Source: Ampullimonas aquatilis (lineage in GTDB: Bacteria > Pseudomonadota > Gammaproteobacteria > Burkholderiales > Burkholderiaceae_D). From it: a stretch of DNA of 64,000 nucleotides. The notes under the pieces are model-generated. The model saw only the letters and a program-made list of their open reading frames with translations, was not told where the DNA came from and ran no database searches. This document shows positions 25,344-34,078 of the stretch, piece by piece. A program made the position numbers and the translations under genes. The stretch lies in contig NZ_CP183834.1 in NCBI RefSeq assembly GCF_049675895.1, positions 2,604,001-2,668,000 of the forward strand. Reading direction: 5' to 3'. Position 1 is the first letter of the stretch; each line of letters starts with the position of its first letter.

Positions 25344-26639
25344 TTAAATATAGGCAGGTACAAGGCAGCGCTTGTGCTCTACATGGTAGGCAAACTCATC
25401 ACGGTAATTCTTTACAAAAGCACGTACCGGCATCGCCGCTGCATCACCCAAAGCACAGATGGTACGGCCTTGAATATTATCGGCAATGGAATTCAACAAA
25501 TCCAAATCTTCCATCTTGCCTTGGCCATGTTCAATGCGATTAACCAGGCGATACATCCAACCGGTACCTTCGCGGCAAGGGGTACACTGACCACATGATT
25601 CTTCAAAATAGAAATACGCCAAACGCAGCAACGATTTGACCATGCAACGACTTTCATCCATGACAATCACTGCGCCAGAACCCAGCATGGAACCAGCTTT
25701 TGCAATTGAGTCGTAGTCCATAGTGAGATCCATCATGAGATCACCACGTACGACTGGTGCAGAAGAGCCACCGGGAATCACTGCTTTAATTTTTTTACCA
25801 CCACGAATACCACCCGCTAATTCGAGCAGTTTTGCAAATGGTGTTCCCATTGGAATTTCATAATTACCCGGCTTCTCTACATCACCGGAAATCGAGAAAA
25901 TCTTGGTGCCACCGTTATTCGGTTTGCCCAACTCCAAATACTGTTGACCACCGTTCATGATGATCCAAGGAACGGCAGCAAAGGTTTCAGTATTATTGAT
26001 TGTGGTTGGCTTACCGTAGAGACCAAAGCTAGCAGGGAAAGGTGGTTTGAAACGAGGCTGACCTTTTTTGCCTTCAATAGACTCTAACAACGCAGTTTCT
26101 TCACCGCAGATATAAGCGCCATAACCATGAAAAGCATGCAACTGAAAACTGAAATCCGTGCCGAGGATATTGCTACCCAAAAATCCTGCAGCGCGAGCTT
26201 CTTCCAAAGCAGCCTCAAAACGCTCATAAACATCCCATATCTCGCCATGAATATAGTTGTAGCCCTGGGTAATACCCATGGCATAGGCACCAATGGCCAT
26301 TCCTTCAATCAAGATATGCGGGTTGTAGCGCAAGATATCCCGATCCTTGAATGTACCGGGCTCACCTTCATCCGAATTACAAACCAAATACTTTTGACCG
26401 GGAAACTGGCGCGGCATAAAACTCCACTTCAAACCAGTAGGAAAGCCCGCACCGCCACGCCCACGCAAGCCCGAGCCTTTTAGCTCGGCAATGATGGTTT
26501 CAGGAGAAATCTTTTCATCAAGAATTTTCTTCAGTGCTGCGTAACCGCCACGGTTGACGTAATCATCCAGATGCCAGTTGCTACCATCCAATCCCGCGAG
26601 GATCAAAGGATTGATGTGTCGATCATGTAGAGAAGTCAT
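25344..26639 (-). CDS. nuoF: NADH-quinone oxidoreductase subunit F
   Basis: This 431-residue subunit oxidises NADH through FMN. It has the glycine-rich GSGLRGRGGAGFPTGLKW (NADH/FMN binding), YICGEETALLESIEG and the N3 cluster motif ESCGQCTPCREG with a later Cys. Length matches the family. It is located 7 bp after the nuoE stop. Confidence 0.97.
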   Translation of the reverse strand: MTSLHDRHINPLILAGLDGSNWHLDDYVNRGGYAALKKILDEKISPETIIAELKGSGLRGRGGAGFPTGLKWSFMPRQFPGQKYLVCNSDEGEPGTFKDRDILRYNPHILIEGMAIGAYAMGITQGYNYIHGEIWDVYERFEAALEEARAAGFLGSNILGTDFSFQLHAFHGYGAYICGEETALLESIEGKKGQPRFKPPFPASFGLYGKPTTINNTETFAAVPWIIMNGGQQYLELGKPNNGGTKIFSISGDVEKPGNYEIPMGTPFAKLLELAGGIRGGKKIKAVIPGGSSAPVVRGDLMMDLTMDYDSIAKAGSMLGSGAVIVMDESRCMVKSLLRLAYFYFEESCGQCTPCREGTGWMYRLVNRIEHGQGKMEDLDLLNSIADNIQGRTICALGDAAAMPVRAFVKNYRDEFAYHVEHKRCLVPAYI

Positions 26640-26646
26640 TATTTAC

Positions 26647-27135
26647 TCACTTCGATTCAGTACGCAGCTCATCAATCAACGAATCGAGTTTCTCGCCATT
26701 CATGAAGCTACACATTCTCTTATTATTGACCAACAATACAGGTGCATCTCCACACGCCCCCATACACTCCCCCTCTTTGAGAGTGAACAGATGATCTTCA
26801 GTGGTTTCATTGTAGTCAATACCCAGCTTATGCTTAAGATATTCGGCTGCAGCCTCACCACCAGACAGCGCACAAGGCAAATTGGTACAGACAGTGACCT
26901 TATGCTTGCCGACCGGCTTGGTATCGTACATATTATAAAAAGTGGCTACCTCATGCACCGCAATCGCAGGCATTTCGAGGTGGTCAGCCACCTCCCTCAT
27001 CACTTCTGGCGGCAGCCAGCCACATTCAGACTGAGCAATGGCTAGCGCCGCCATAACCGCAGACTGCTTTTGATCCGAAGGAAACTTAGCAACCTCTCGA
27101 TCAATTTTCTTGATAGCTTCAGGACTCAATGACAT
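26647..27135 (-). CDS. nuoE: NADH-quinone oxidoreductase subunit E
   Basis: This 162-residue thioredoxin-like 2Fe-2S subunit has ligands in CTNLPC and, about 40 residues later, ECMGACGDAP. It holds the off-pathway N1a cluster beside NuoF. The N-terminal helical region (WLPPEVMREVADHLEMP) is typical. It is in operon position between nuoD and nuoF. Confidence 0.96.
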   Translation of the reverse strand: MSLSPEAIKKIDREVAKFPSDQKQSAVMAALAIAQSECGWLPPEVMREVADHLEMPAIAVHEVATFYNMYDTKPVGKHKVTVCTNLPCALSGGEAAAEYLKHKLGIDYNETTEDHLFTLKEGECMGACGDAPVLLVNNKRMCSFMNGEKLDSLIDELRTESK

Positions 27136-27164
27136 AGCACTCTACTTCAGAAGGTAAATCGTCA

Positions 27165-28418
27165 TTAACGATCAATTTCACCAAACACGACATCTTGCGT
27201 ACCAATAATGGTGACCGCATCAGCAATCATATGGCCCTTGGCCATCTCATCCAATGCGGCGAGATGGGCATAACCTGGGGCACGAATCTTCAGACGATAA
27301 GGCTTATTTGCCCCATCAGACACCAGATAAATACCAAACTCACCTTTTGGATGCTCTACCGCTGCGTAGGCTTCACCTGCAGGGACATGGAAGCCCTCGG
27401 TAAACAATTTGAAATGGTGAATCAACTCTTCCATATTCGACTTCATACCTACACGACTTGGTGGTGCAACCTTGTGGTTATCCGTCATGACCGGGCCCGG
27501 ATTATTTCTTAGCCACTCGATGCACTGCTTAATGATTCGATTAGATTGACGCATTTCCTCAACGCGAACCAGGTAACGATCATAACAATCGCCATTGACG
27601 CCAACCGGAATATCAAAATCCATTAAGTCGTAAACTTCATATGGCTGTTTCTTACGCAGATCCCATTCAATGCCAGAGCCACGCAACATGGCACCGCTGA
27701 ATCCCAGTTGCAATGCCCGCTCAGGACTCACAACACCAATCCCAACCAGACGCTGCTTCCAGATACGATTGTCTGTGAGCAATGTTTCATATTCATCGAC
27801 ATAGGCAGGAAAGCGATTAGTGAAATCTTCAATGAAGTCGAGCAGGGAGCCCTGACGAGTCTCATTGAGTTGACGCATGGCCTTTTCATTCTTGAGTTTA
27901 GAAACCTTGAATTGCGGCATGGCATCAGGCAAATCGCGATACACACCACCGGGCCGATAATAGGCAGCATGCATACGGGCACCAGACACAGCCTCGTAAC
28001 AATCCATGAGATCTTCACGCTCACGGAAAGCATACAAAAACACAGCCATGGCACCCACATCAAGTGCATGCGCGCCCAACCATAACAGATGATTGAGCAG
28101 ACGAGTAATTTCGTCAAACATGACACGAATATATTGCGCACGCAATGGCACTTCCACACCCAGCAACTTTTCAATTGCCATCACATAAGCATGTTCATTG
28201 CACATCATGGACACATAGTCCAAGCGATCCATATAGGGCACTGATTGAATGAAAGTTTTGCTTTCAGCCAGTTTTTCAGTACCCCGATGCAGTAATCCAA
28301 TATGCGGATCAGAACGCTGAATTACCTCGCCATCCAATTCCAGCACAAGCCGCAAGACACCATGTGCGGCTGGATGCTGAGGACCAAAGTTAAGCGTATA
28401 GTTTTTAATCTCAGCCAT
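27165..28418 (-). CDS. nuoD: NADH-quinone oxidoreductase subunit D
   Basis: This 417-residue 49-kDa-type subunit starts MAEIKNYTLNFGPQHPAAHG. It has the quinone-site residues HPAAHG near the N-terminus and RIRAPGYAHLAALDEM near the C-terminus. It forms the quinone chamber with NuoB and NuoH. It lies 2 bp after nuoC, so coupling is likely. Confidence 0.97.
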   Translation of the reverse strand: MAEIKNYTLNFGPQHPAAHGVLRLVLELDGEVIQRSDPHIGLLHRGTEKLAESKTFIQSVPYMDRLDYVSMMCNEHAYVMAIEKLLGVEVPLRAQYIRVMFDEITRLLNHLLWLGAHALDVGAMAVFLYAFREREDLMDCYEAVSGARMHAAYYRPGGVYRDLPDAMPQFKVSKLKNEKAMRQLNETRQGSLLDFIEDFTNRFPAYVDEYETLLTDNRIWKQRLVGIGVVSPERALQLGFSGAMLRGSGIEWDLRKKQPYEVYDLMDFDIPVGVNGDCYDRYLVRVEEMRQSNRIIKQCIEWLRNNPGPVMTDNHKVAPPSRVGMKSNMEELIHHFKLFTEGFHVPAGEAYAAVEHPKGEFGIYLVSDGANKPYRLKIRAPGYAHLAALDEMAKGHMIADAVTIIGTQDVVFGEIDR

Positions 28419-28420
28419 GA

Positions 28421-29020
28421 TTATTGATTCCCGGCATAAGATGATTCACGAATAATTCTTGGCGTAATTTCACGCGGTTCAATCGTGACAGGTTGGTAAA
28501 CAACGCGACGCTGCTCTGCGTCATAACGCATTTCAACATACCCAGAAACAGGGAAATCTTTTCTAAATGGATGACCGACAAAACCATAGTCAGTCAAGAT
28601 GCGTCGCAGATCAGGATGCCCATCAAACAAGATACCGTAAAAATCAAATGCTTCGCGCTCAAACCAATTTGCCGAGCTCCACACATCATTAATTGAAGGT
28701 AGAACCGGCATTGCATCGTCATCGGCAAACACCTTGACCCGGACTCGCCAATTGAACGAAATCGACAGCAACTGCAAGACTACCGCAAACCGACCACCAT
28801 TCCATGTGCCATCACCATAAGTCTGATAGTCCATGCCACACAGATCCATCATCTGCTCAAAACGCAAATCAGCATGATCACGCAGCACATTGCAGGCAGC
28901 CAGATAATTTGCCGCACTCACCTTGACCTGCACCTCACCCAAGGACTCAGTCACTACAACACCCAAACCACTCAGCGCCGAAGCCAAGAGGTTTTGAAGG
29001 GTTTCAAGTTTGGTTGCCAT
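28421..29020 (-). CDS. nuoC: NADH-quinone oxidoreductase subunit C
   Basis: This 199-residue 30-kDa-type subunit of the peripheral arm shows WFEREAFDFYGILFDGHPDL and RRILTDYGFVGHPFRKDFP, the family signature. C and D are separate genes here, as in most betaproteobacteria, unlike the fused nuoCD of E. coli. Confidence 0.97.
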   Translation of the reverse strand: MATKLETLQNLLASALSGLGVVVTESLGEVQVKVSAANYLAACNVLRDHADLRFEQMMDLCGMDYQTYGDGTWNGGRFAVVLQLLSISFNWRVRVKVFADDDAMPVLPSINDVWSSANWFEREAFDFYGILFDGHPDLRRILTDYGFVGHPFRKDFPVSGYVEMRYDAEQRRVVYQPVTIEPREITPRIIRESSYAGNQ

Positions 29021-29037
29021 ATTTAATTCCGCAGAAA

Positions 29038-29514
29038 TTAGCGAGCGATGGTATTGGTTCTACGAATCTTATTTTGCAACTGCAAAATACCGTACATCAA
29101 CGCCTCGGCCGTTGGAGGACAACCGGGCACGTAAATATCAACAGGAACGATTCGATCGCAGCCCCGTACCACCGAATAGGAATAATGGTAGTAACCGCCA
29201 CCATTTGCACAAGACCCCATTGAAATGACCCAACGCGGCTCAGGCATCTGATCGTAAACCTTACGCAAAGCTGGCGCCATTTTATTGCACAGCGTACCCG
29301 CCACAATCATCACATCCGAATGACGCGGACTTGGGCGAAAAATAAACCCAAAACGATCCAGATCGTAACGTGAAGCACCCGCATGCATCATCTCAACCGC
29401 ACAGCAGGCCAAGCCGAACGTCATGCCCCACAAAGAGCCTGTACGAGTCCAATTAATCAGCTTGTCAGCAGTAGTCGTTACAAAACCCTGACTCAGAACA
29501 CCTTCGATACTCAT
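29038..29514 (-). CDS. nuoB: NADH-quinone oxidoreductase subunit B
   Basis: This 158-residue subunit carries the terminal 4Fe-4S cluster N2. The adjacent cysteines in GLACCAVEMM, GSCANGG and VPGCPP supply the ligands. It receives electrons from NuoI and reduces quinone. It lies 24 bp after nuoA. Confidence 0.97.
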   Translation of the reverse strand: MSIEGVLSQGFVTTTADKLINWTRTGSLWGMTFGLACCAVEMMHAGASRYDLDRFGFIFRPSPRHSDVMIVAGTLCNKMAPALRKVYDQMPEPRWVISMGSCANGGGYYHYSYSVVRGCDRIVPVDIYVPGCPPTAEALMYGILQLQNKIRRTNTIAR

Positions 29515-29538
29515 GTCACATCCAATTATCAGGAGAAC

Positions 29539-29898
29539 TCATTCCCAATCAAGGGCACCCTTCATCCACTCATAGATGAAACCCACCACAAGAATCCCCA
29601 AGAAGATCATCATGGCCCAAAAACCCATCAAACCGATCTTCTTAAGGCTCACTGCCCACGGGAACAGAAAAGCAATTTCCAAATCAAACAAGATAAATAG
29701 AATCGCCACCAAGTAGTAGCGCACATCAAACTTCATGCGAGCATCTTCAAATGCTTCAAAGCCACACTCATAGGGAGAGTTTTTTTCAGCATCGGGCTTA
29801 TGCGCACCAAGAATGGAACCCAGGGCCATCGGCGCAAAACCCACCAAGATGCCAACCAGGATAAATAATAAAACGGGAAAGTATGTTTCGAGGCTCAT
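29539..29898 (-). CDS. nuoA: NADH-quinone oxidoreductase subunit A
   Basis: This 119-residue membrane subunit has three helices and the conserved loop KNSPYECGFEAFEDARMKFD, followed by VRYYLVAILFILFDLEIAFL. It is the first of the nuo genes, 58 bp after the mature 3' end of tRNA-Leu. Confidence 0.97.
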   Translation of the reverse strand: MSLETYFPVLLFILVGILVGFAPMALGSILGAHKPDAEKNSPYECGFEAFEDARMKFDVRYYLVAILFILFDLEIAFLFPWAVSLKKIGLMGFWAMMIFLGILVVGFIYEWMKGALDWE

Positions 29899-29956
29899 AG
29901 GTTTGATATGAAAGAAAAGATTAATTCCTCGATCAGATTAGCGATGGAATCGCAGT

Positions 29957-30041
29957 TGGTGCCGACGGCGAGACTCGAACTCGCACAGCTTCCGCCACTA
30001 CCCCCTCAAGATAGCGTGTCTACCAATTTCACCACGTCGGC
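29957..30041 (-). tRNA. tRNA-Leu (GAG)
   Basis: An 85-nt tRNA has a 7-bp acceptor stem (GCCGACG / CGTCGGC), the D-loop sequence AATTGGTAGACACGC, an anticodon loop TTGAGGG giving GAG, a long class II variable arm, the T-loop GTTCGAGTC and an encoded CCA. It lies between secG and nuoA on the same strand, an arrangement shared with many betaproteobacteria, and would be released from the mRNA by processing. Confidence 0.97.
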
Positions 30042-30116
30042 ATGAAATACAAAACCTATAGATTGTAGCCTGATTTCAGTGCTTTATTCAATGCACAAAA
30101 GCCAAACACAACAAGG

Positions 30117-30488
30117 TTATTTCGGTATTTCTGATGATTTATCTGGTGTTGCTGGTACGGCAGGAACAGCTTGACCATCAATCGTAGCGGGGGCCGTTAC
30201 AGGTGCAGTTTGTTTTAAACCCTGCTCAAGCACACCCGTACTCTTGGGCTTTACCGATGAGAGATAGGAAAGCGCCAAAGTACTGGCAAAAAATACCGCC
30301 GCAAGAATGCCAGTGGTTCTACTCAAAAAGTTTGCCGAACCTGTTGCGCCAAACAGACTACCTGAAGCGCCACTACCAAATGCCGCCCCCATATCCGCAC
30401 CCTTACCATGCTGCAACAGTACCAAGCCAATAATTGACAAGGCCGAAACAATTTGCGCAACCAGAATCAAACCAAATACAAAATTCAT
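30117..30488 (-). CDS. secG: Preprotein translocase subunit SecG
   Basis: This 123-residue SecYEG accessory subunit has two membrane helices flanking the conserved LVLLQHGKGADMGAAFGSG and SLFGATGSANFLSRTT. A Pro/Ala/Thr-rich tail of about 40 residues follows, longer than in E. coli. ATG 30488 is chosen over an upstream in-frame start inside the tpiA end, as the family begins near this Met. Confidence 0.95.
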   Translation of the reverse strand: MNFVFGLILVAQIVSALSIIGLVLLQHGKGADMGAAFGSGASGSLFGATGSANFLSRTTGILAAVFFASTLALSYLSSVKPKSTGVLEQGLKQTAPVTAPATIDGQAVPAVPATPDKSSEIPK

Positions 30489-30498
30489 ATCAACACCT

Positions 30499-31260
30499 TC
30501 AATCAATAGCTGCTTCTACAATCTGAAGAAAATCATCTGCAATCAATGCTGCCCCACCAATCAAACCACCGTCGATATCAGCCATAGAAAATATCTCGGC
30601 CGCATTATTTGCTTTGACACTACCACCATAAAGAATTTTCACTGCCTTGGCAGCTTCAGCAATCCGTTCTTGCAATTTAGCACGGATAAATGCATGCACG
30701 GCTTGCGCTTGCGCAGAGGTGGCCGATTTACCGGTTCCAATCGCCCAGACAGGCTCATAGGCAATCACAACCTTTGCCAATTGCTCAGCAGCAAGTACTG
30801 CCATGACTGCATTCAGTTGACGTGCAATCACCTGCTCAGTGACATCAGACTCACGCTCCGCCAGGGTTTCCCCGACACAAACGATTGGCGTCAAACCCGC
30901 CTGCAAAGCCTTCAATGCTTTGGCAGCCACCAATTCATCAGACTCACCATGATAAGCACGTCTTTCCGAGTGACCAACAATCACATACCGCACTGTAAAT
31001 TCGCTCAACATAGCAGCAGCAATTTCACCCGTGTAAGCACCTGAATCATGAACACTGATATCTTGAGACCCCAATTTGATTGGCGTTGCCGCAACCAATT
31101 GCTGACACTGCGCCAAATAAGCCGCAGGTGGGCAAATAGCCACATCAACACCATTCAGACTGAGTTTGGCAAGACCACGACCAATCGCCTCGACCAAGGA
31201 CTGATTACTAGCCAGCCCACCATTCATTTTCCAATTACCTGCCACGAGTTTTTTTTGCAT
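30499..31260 (-). CDS. tpiA: Triosephosphate isomerase
   Basis: This 253-residue glycolytic TIM barrel interconverts dihydroxyacetone phosphate and glyceraldehyde 3-phosphate. Catalytic signatures are AGNWKMNG (Lys), IVGHSERR (His) and AYEPVWAIGTG (Glu), with the phosphate-binding YGGSVKANNA. It starts 28 bp after the pnp stop and is followed by secG, the usual betaproteobacterial order. Confidence 0.97.
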   Translation of the reverse strand: MQKKLVAGNWKMNGGLASNQSLVEAIGRGLAKLSLNGVDVAICPPAAYLAQCQQLVAATPIKLGSQDISVHDSGAYTGEIAAAMLSEFTVRYVIVGHSERRAYHGESDELVAAKALKALQAGLTPIVCVGETLAERESDVTEQVIARQLNAVMAVLAAEQLAKVVIAYEPVWAIGTGKSATSAQAQAVHAFIRAKLQERIAEAAKAVKILYGGSVKANNAAEIFSMADIDGGLIGGAALIADDFLQIVEAAID

Positions 31261-31288
31261 AGCGATACCGTGTTAACTGAATTAAAGT

Positions 31289-33424
31289 TTATTGCTGTTG
31301 CTGCTGTTGTTGAACTGGCTCCAAGTCACCTGAAGCGGCCTTCATAGACAAACGTAAACGGCCTTTTTCATCAGCTTCGAGCACCTTAACGCGCACTACC
31401 TGACCTTCTTTCAAGTAATCAACAACTGCATTGACGCGCTCATTGGCAATCTGGCTGATATGCAACAAGCCATCTTTACCTGGCAACACTTGCACAATCG
31501 CACCAAAATCCAATAGTTTAAGCACGGTACCTTCGTAAATTCTGCCAACTTCAACTTCAGCAGTCAGCGCCTCAATACGCTTCTTGGCAGCCTCACCACC
31601 TTCAGCACTGGTACAGGCAATAGTGACGACGCCTTCGTCAGAAATATCGATTTGCGTATCCGTTTCTTCAGTCAGCGCACGAATCACCGCCCCACCCTTA
31701 CCAATCACATCACGAATTTTTTCTGGATTAATCTTGATCGTAATCAGACGCGGTGCAAAGGTTGACAATTCAGTACGGCCACCCGTAATGGCTTCCTGCA
31801 TTTTTCCAAGAATATGCAAACGTGCCTCATTAGCCTGAGCCAATGCAACCTGCATAATTTCTTTGGTAATACCTTGAATCTTGATATCCATTTGCAAAGC
31901 AGTCACGCCGGTTGCAGTGCCCGCCACTTTGAAATCCATATCGCCCAGGTGATCTTCATCACCCAAGATATCTGTCAGAACGGCAAACTTGTTGCCATCC
32001 TTGATCAGACCCATGGCAATACCAGCCACATGCGCCTTCATCGGCACACCCGCATCCATCATGGCCAAGCAACCACCACAAACTGAAGCCATTGATGAAG
32101 AGCCATTGGATTCGGTAATCTCTGAAACCACACGCACGCTGTAGCTAAAGTCTTCTGGGGCTGGCAGTGCCGCAATCAGAGCGCGCTTGGCAAGACGACC
32201 ATGACCAATCTCGCGACGCTTAGGTGTACCAACACGACCAGTTTCGCCAGTTGCAAAAGGAGGCATATTGTAATGAAGCATGAAGCGGTCACGATACTCA
32301 CCTTGCAGTGAATCGATAATTTGCTCATCACGCCCCGTACCCAAAGTAGCCACGACCAAAGCCTGGGTTTCACCACGCGTAAACAAGGCAGAACCGTGAG
32401 TACGTGGTAGTACACCAAGACGAATACTGATTGGGCGAACGGTACGGGTATCACGACCATCAATTCGTGGCTCTCCGTCAAGAATCTGGTTACGAACAAT
32501 GCCCGCTTCCAATTCAAACATCAGATTACCCACATCCACATCATCTGGCGCAGAGTCACCCTTAGCTGCAGCTTGCTCAGCCAAAGCGGCATTAACAGCA
32601 GAATAAACTTCCTTGAGCTTGGCACTACGCTCCTGCTTTTGACGAATCTGGTAGGCATCACGCAACTTGCCTTCGGCCAACTCTTTAACAGCCGCAATCA
32701 ATGGTTCATTTTTTGGAGCAGGCTGCCATTCCCATACCGGCTTACCCGCATCACGCACCAGCTCATGAATCGCTTCAATGGCAACCTTGGCTTGCTCGTG
32801 ACCAAATACCACGGCACCCAACATGATTTCTTCGGACAACTGATCGGCCTCGGACTCAACCATCAACACCGCCGATTCAGTACCAGCCACAACCAGATCC
32901 ATCTTGGAATCTTTGAGTTCTATCGTGGTCGGGTTCAAAATATATTGACCGTCGATATAACCAACACGCGCCGCACCCATTGGGCCATTGAAAGGAATGC
33001 CAGCAATGGAGAGGGCCGCTGAAGCAGCAATCAACGCAGGAATATCAGAATCAACTTCCGGATTGACCGACAGAACGTGCACAACCACTTGCACTTCGTT
33101 ATAAAAGCCTTCAGGAAACAATGGACGAATTGGACGATCAATCAGACGAGATGTCAGTGTTTCTTTTTCGGACGGTTTGCCTTCACGCTTGAAGAAACCA
33201 CCGGGAATTTTGCCAGCCGCGTAAGTTTTTTCAATGTAATCAACGGTCAGCGGGAAGAAATCTTGACCTGCCTTGGCTTTTTTAGCAGCAACAACGGTTG
33301 CCAGAACAACGGTTTCTTCCATATCAACCAGCACAGCACCACTCGCTTGGCGAGCGATCTCACCAGTTTCCATGACGACTTTATGAGCGCCCCACTGGAA
33401 AGTTTTAGTCACTTTATTAAACAT
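31289..33424 (-). CDS. pnp: Polyribonucleotide nucleotidyltransferase
   Basis: This 711-residue phosphorolytic 3'-5' exoribonuclease has two RNase PH-like domains, with FFKREGKPSEKETLTSRLID in the first and FTRGETQALVVATLGT in the second. A KH domain (IRDVIGKGGAVIRALTEE) and an S1 domain (VGRIYEGTVLKLLDFGAIVQ) follow. The last seven residues are all Gln, an unusual low-complexity tail. It is downstream of rpsO beyond a terminator, the classical rpsO-pnp pairing. Confidence 0.97.
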   Translation of the reverse strand: MFNKVTKTFQWGAHKVVMETGEIARQASGAVLVDMEETVVLATVVAAKKAKAGQDFFPLTVDYIEKTYAAGKIPGGFFKREGKPSEKETLTSRLIDRPIRPLFPEGFYNEVQVVVHVLSVNPEVDSDIPALIAASAALSIAGIPFNGPMGAARVGYIDGQYILNPTTIELKDSKMDLVVAGTESAVLMVESEADQLSEEIMLGAVVFGHEQAKVAIEAIHELVRDAGKPVWEWQPAPKNEPLIAAVKELAEGKLRDAYQIRQKQERSAKLKEVYSAVNAALAEQAAAKGDSAPDDVDVGNLMFELEAGIVRNQILDGEPRIDGRDTRTVRPISIRLGVLPRTHGSALFTRGETQALVVATLGTGRDEQIIDSLQGEYRDRFMLHYNMPPFATGETGRVGTPKRREIGHGRLAKRALIAALPAPEDFSYSVRVVSEITESNGSSSMASVCGGCLAMMDAGVPMKAHVAGIAMGLIKDGNKFAVLTDILGDEDHLGDMDFKVAGTATGVTALQMDIKIQGITKEIMQVALAQANEARLHILGKMQEAITGGRTELSTFAPRLITIKINPEKIRDVIGKGGAVIRALTEETDTQIDISDEGVVTIACTSAEGGEAAKKRIEALTAEVEVGRIYEGTVLKLLDFGAIVQVLPGKDGLLHISQIANERVNAVVDYLKEGQVVRVKVLEADEKGRLRLSMKAASGDLEPVQQQQQQQ

Positions 33425-33501
33425 GGCATTCCTTTAAGTTACCTGTGGATTTCCGGGCGCCACAGTTCACCCTTGCAACAAAAATATTCTCGACACAACA
33501 A

Positions 33502-33541
33502 ATAAAAATGCCTGCATCAGCATTCGTCTGACACAGGCATT
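33502..33541 (-). terminator. rpsO terminator
   Basis: On the minus strand AATGCCTG pairs with CAGGCATT with a further partial inner stem (TGTCAG/CTGATG), followed by TTTTTATTT. It lies 20 nt after the rpsO stop and ahead of pnp, matching the attenuating rpsO terminator of other proteobacteria. Confidence 0.85.
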
Positions 33542-33560
33542 GAGACTGCAATGAACCAGC

Positions 33561-33830
33561 TTATTTACGCAAGCCGAGTTTCTCGATCAGCGCTTTATAA
33601 CGGGTGGCATCCTTGGAATGCAAATAGCTCAACAGGCTTTTACGGCGATTTACCATACGGATCAGACCACGACGGCTGTGGTGATCTTTCATGTGGGCAC
33701 GGAAATGACCGGTGAGTTCGTTGATACGTGCAGTTAACAAGGCAACCTGCACTTCAGGGGAGCCCGTGTCATTTTGACCGCGAGCATGAGCGGCAACGAT
33801 TTCCGCTTTATTGGTTTTTGAGACTGTCAT
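33561..33830 (-). CDS. rpsO: 30S ribosomal protein S15
   Basis: This 89-residue S15 contains GSPEVQVALLTARINELTGH and the signature HMKDHHSRRGLIRMVNRRKS. It binds the central domain of 16S rRNA early in 30S assembly. The ribosome-binding site is AAAGGAAAG, and a good promoter lies about 85 bp upstream. Confidence 0.98.
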   Translation of the reverse strand: MTVSKTNKAEIVAAHARGQNDTGSPEVQVALLTARINELTGHFRAHMKDHHSRRGLIRMVNRRKSLLSYLHSKDATRYKALIEKLGLRK

Positions 33831-33914
33831 AACTTTCCTTTACTTGCGAGCCAACCAGTTAAAACCGGCCAGTCGTGATGAAAAAACGCTCGCCCCAATT
33901 GGTCGAGAAACGCG

Positions 33915-33944
33915 ATTATACGCATAAACCCCAGTGAATACCAA
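33915..33944 (-). promoter_or_regulatory. Sigma-70 promoter of rpsO
   Basis: On the minus strand a -35-like TTGGTA (33939-33944) is followed, after an 18-bp spacer, by a perfect TATAAT (33915-33920). Transcription would begin near 33908, giving a leader of about 78 nt before rpsO. S15 autoregulates through its leader in several bacteria, but no particular structure is identified here. Confidence 0.7.
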
Positions 33945-33956
33945 GCGGCAAGGATT

Positions 33957-33984
33957 GATTGGCAATTAAAATCACTTGCCAATC
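33957..33984. terminator. Stem-loop between leuA and rpsO
   Basis: A perfect 9-bp inverted repeat GATTGGCAA / TTGCCAATC has a 10-nt loop. It lies after leuA and copy D of the 70-bp element and upstream of the rpsO promoter. It lacks a T-tract, so it may be a weak or Rho-dependent terminator or a regulatory dyad. Confidence 0.45.
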
Positions 33985-34006
33985 ATGGTCAAAGAAGCCT
34001 ATCAAA

Positions 34007-34076
34007 GGAGTATCCTTTGATTCAAGCCCATCAAGTGCGTATATTAATGATCCAATAATATACACCATACCAGTAT
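34007..34076 (-). repeat. 70-bp stop-linked element, copy D
   Basis: On the minus strand it starts ATACTGGTATGGTGTATATT, has the core TACGCACTTGAT and ends AGGATACTCC. It begins 2 nt after the TAA of leuA. The 3' end overlaps a small palindrome TCAAAGGA-GTA-TCCTTTGA at 34002-34020. Confidence 0.8.
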
Positions 34077-34078
34077 AT

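Noticed and set aside
30307..31044. 245-codon open frame on the plus strand
   Set aside because: Antisense to secG and tpiA; no homology features.
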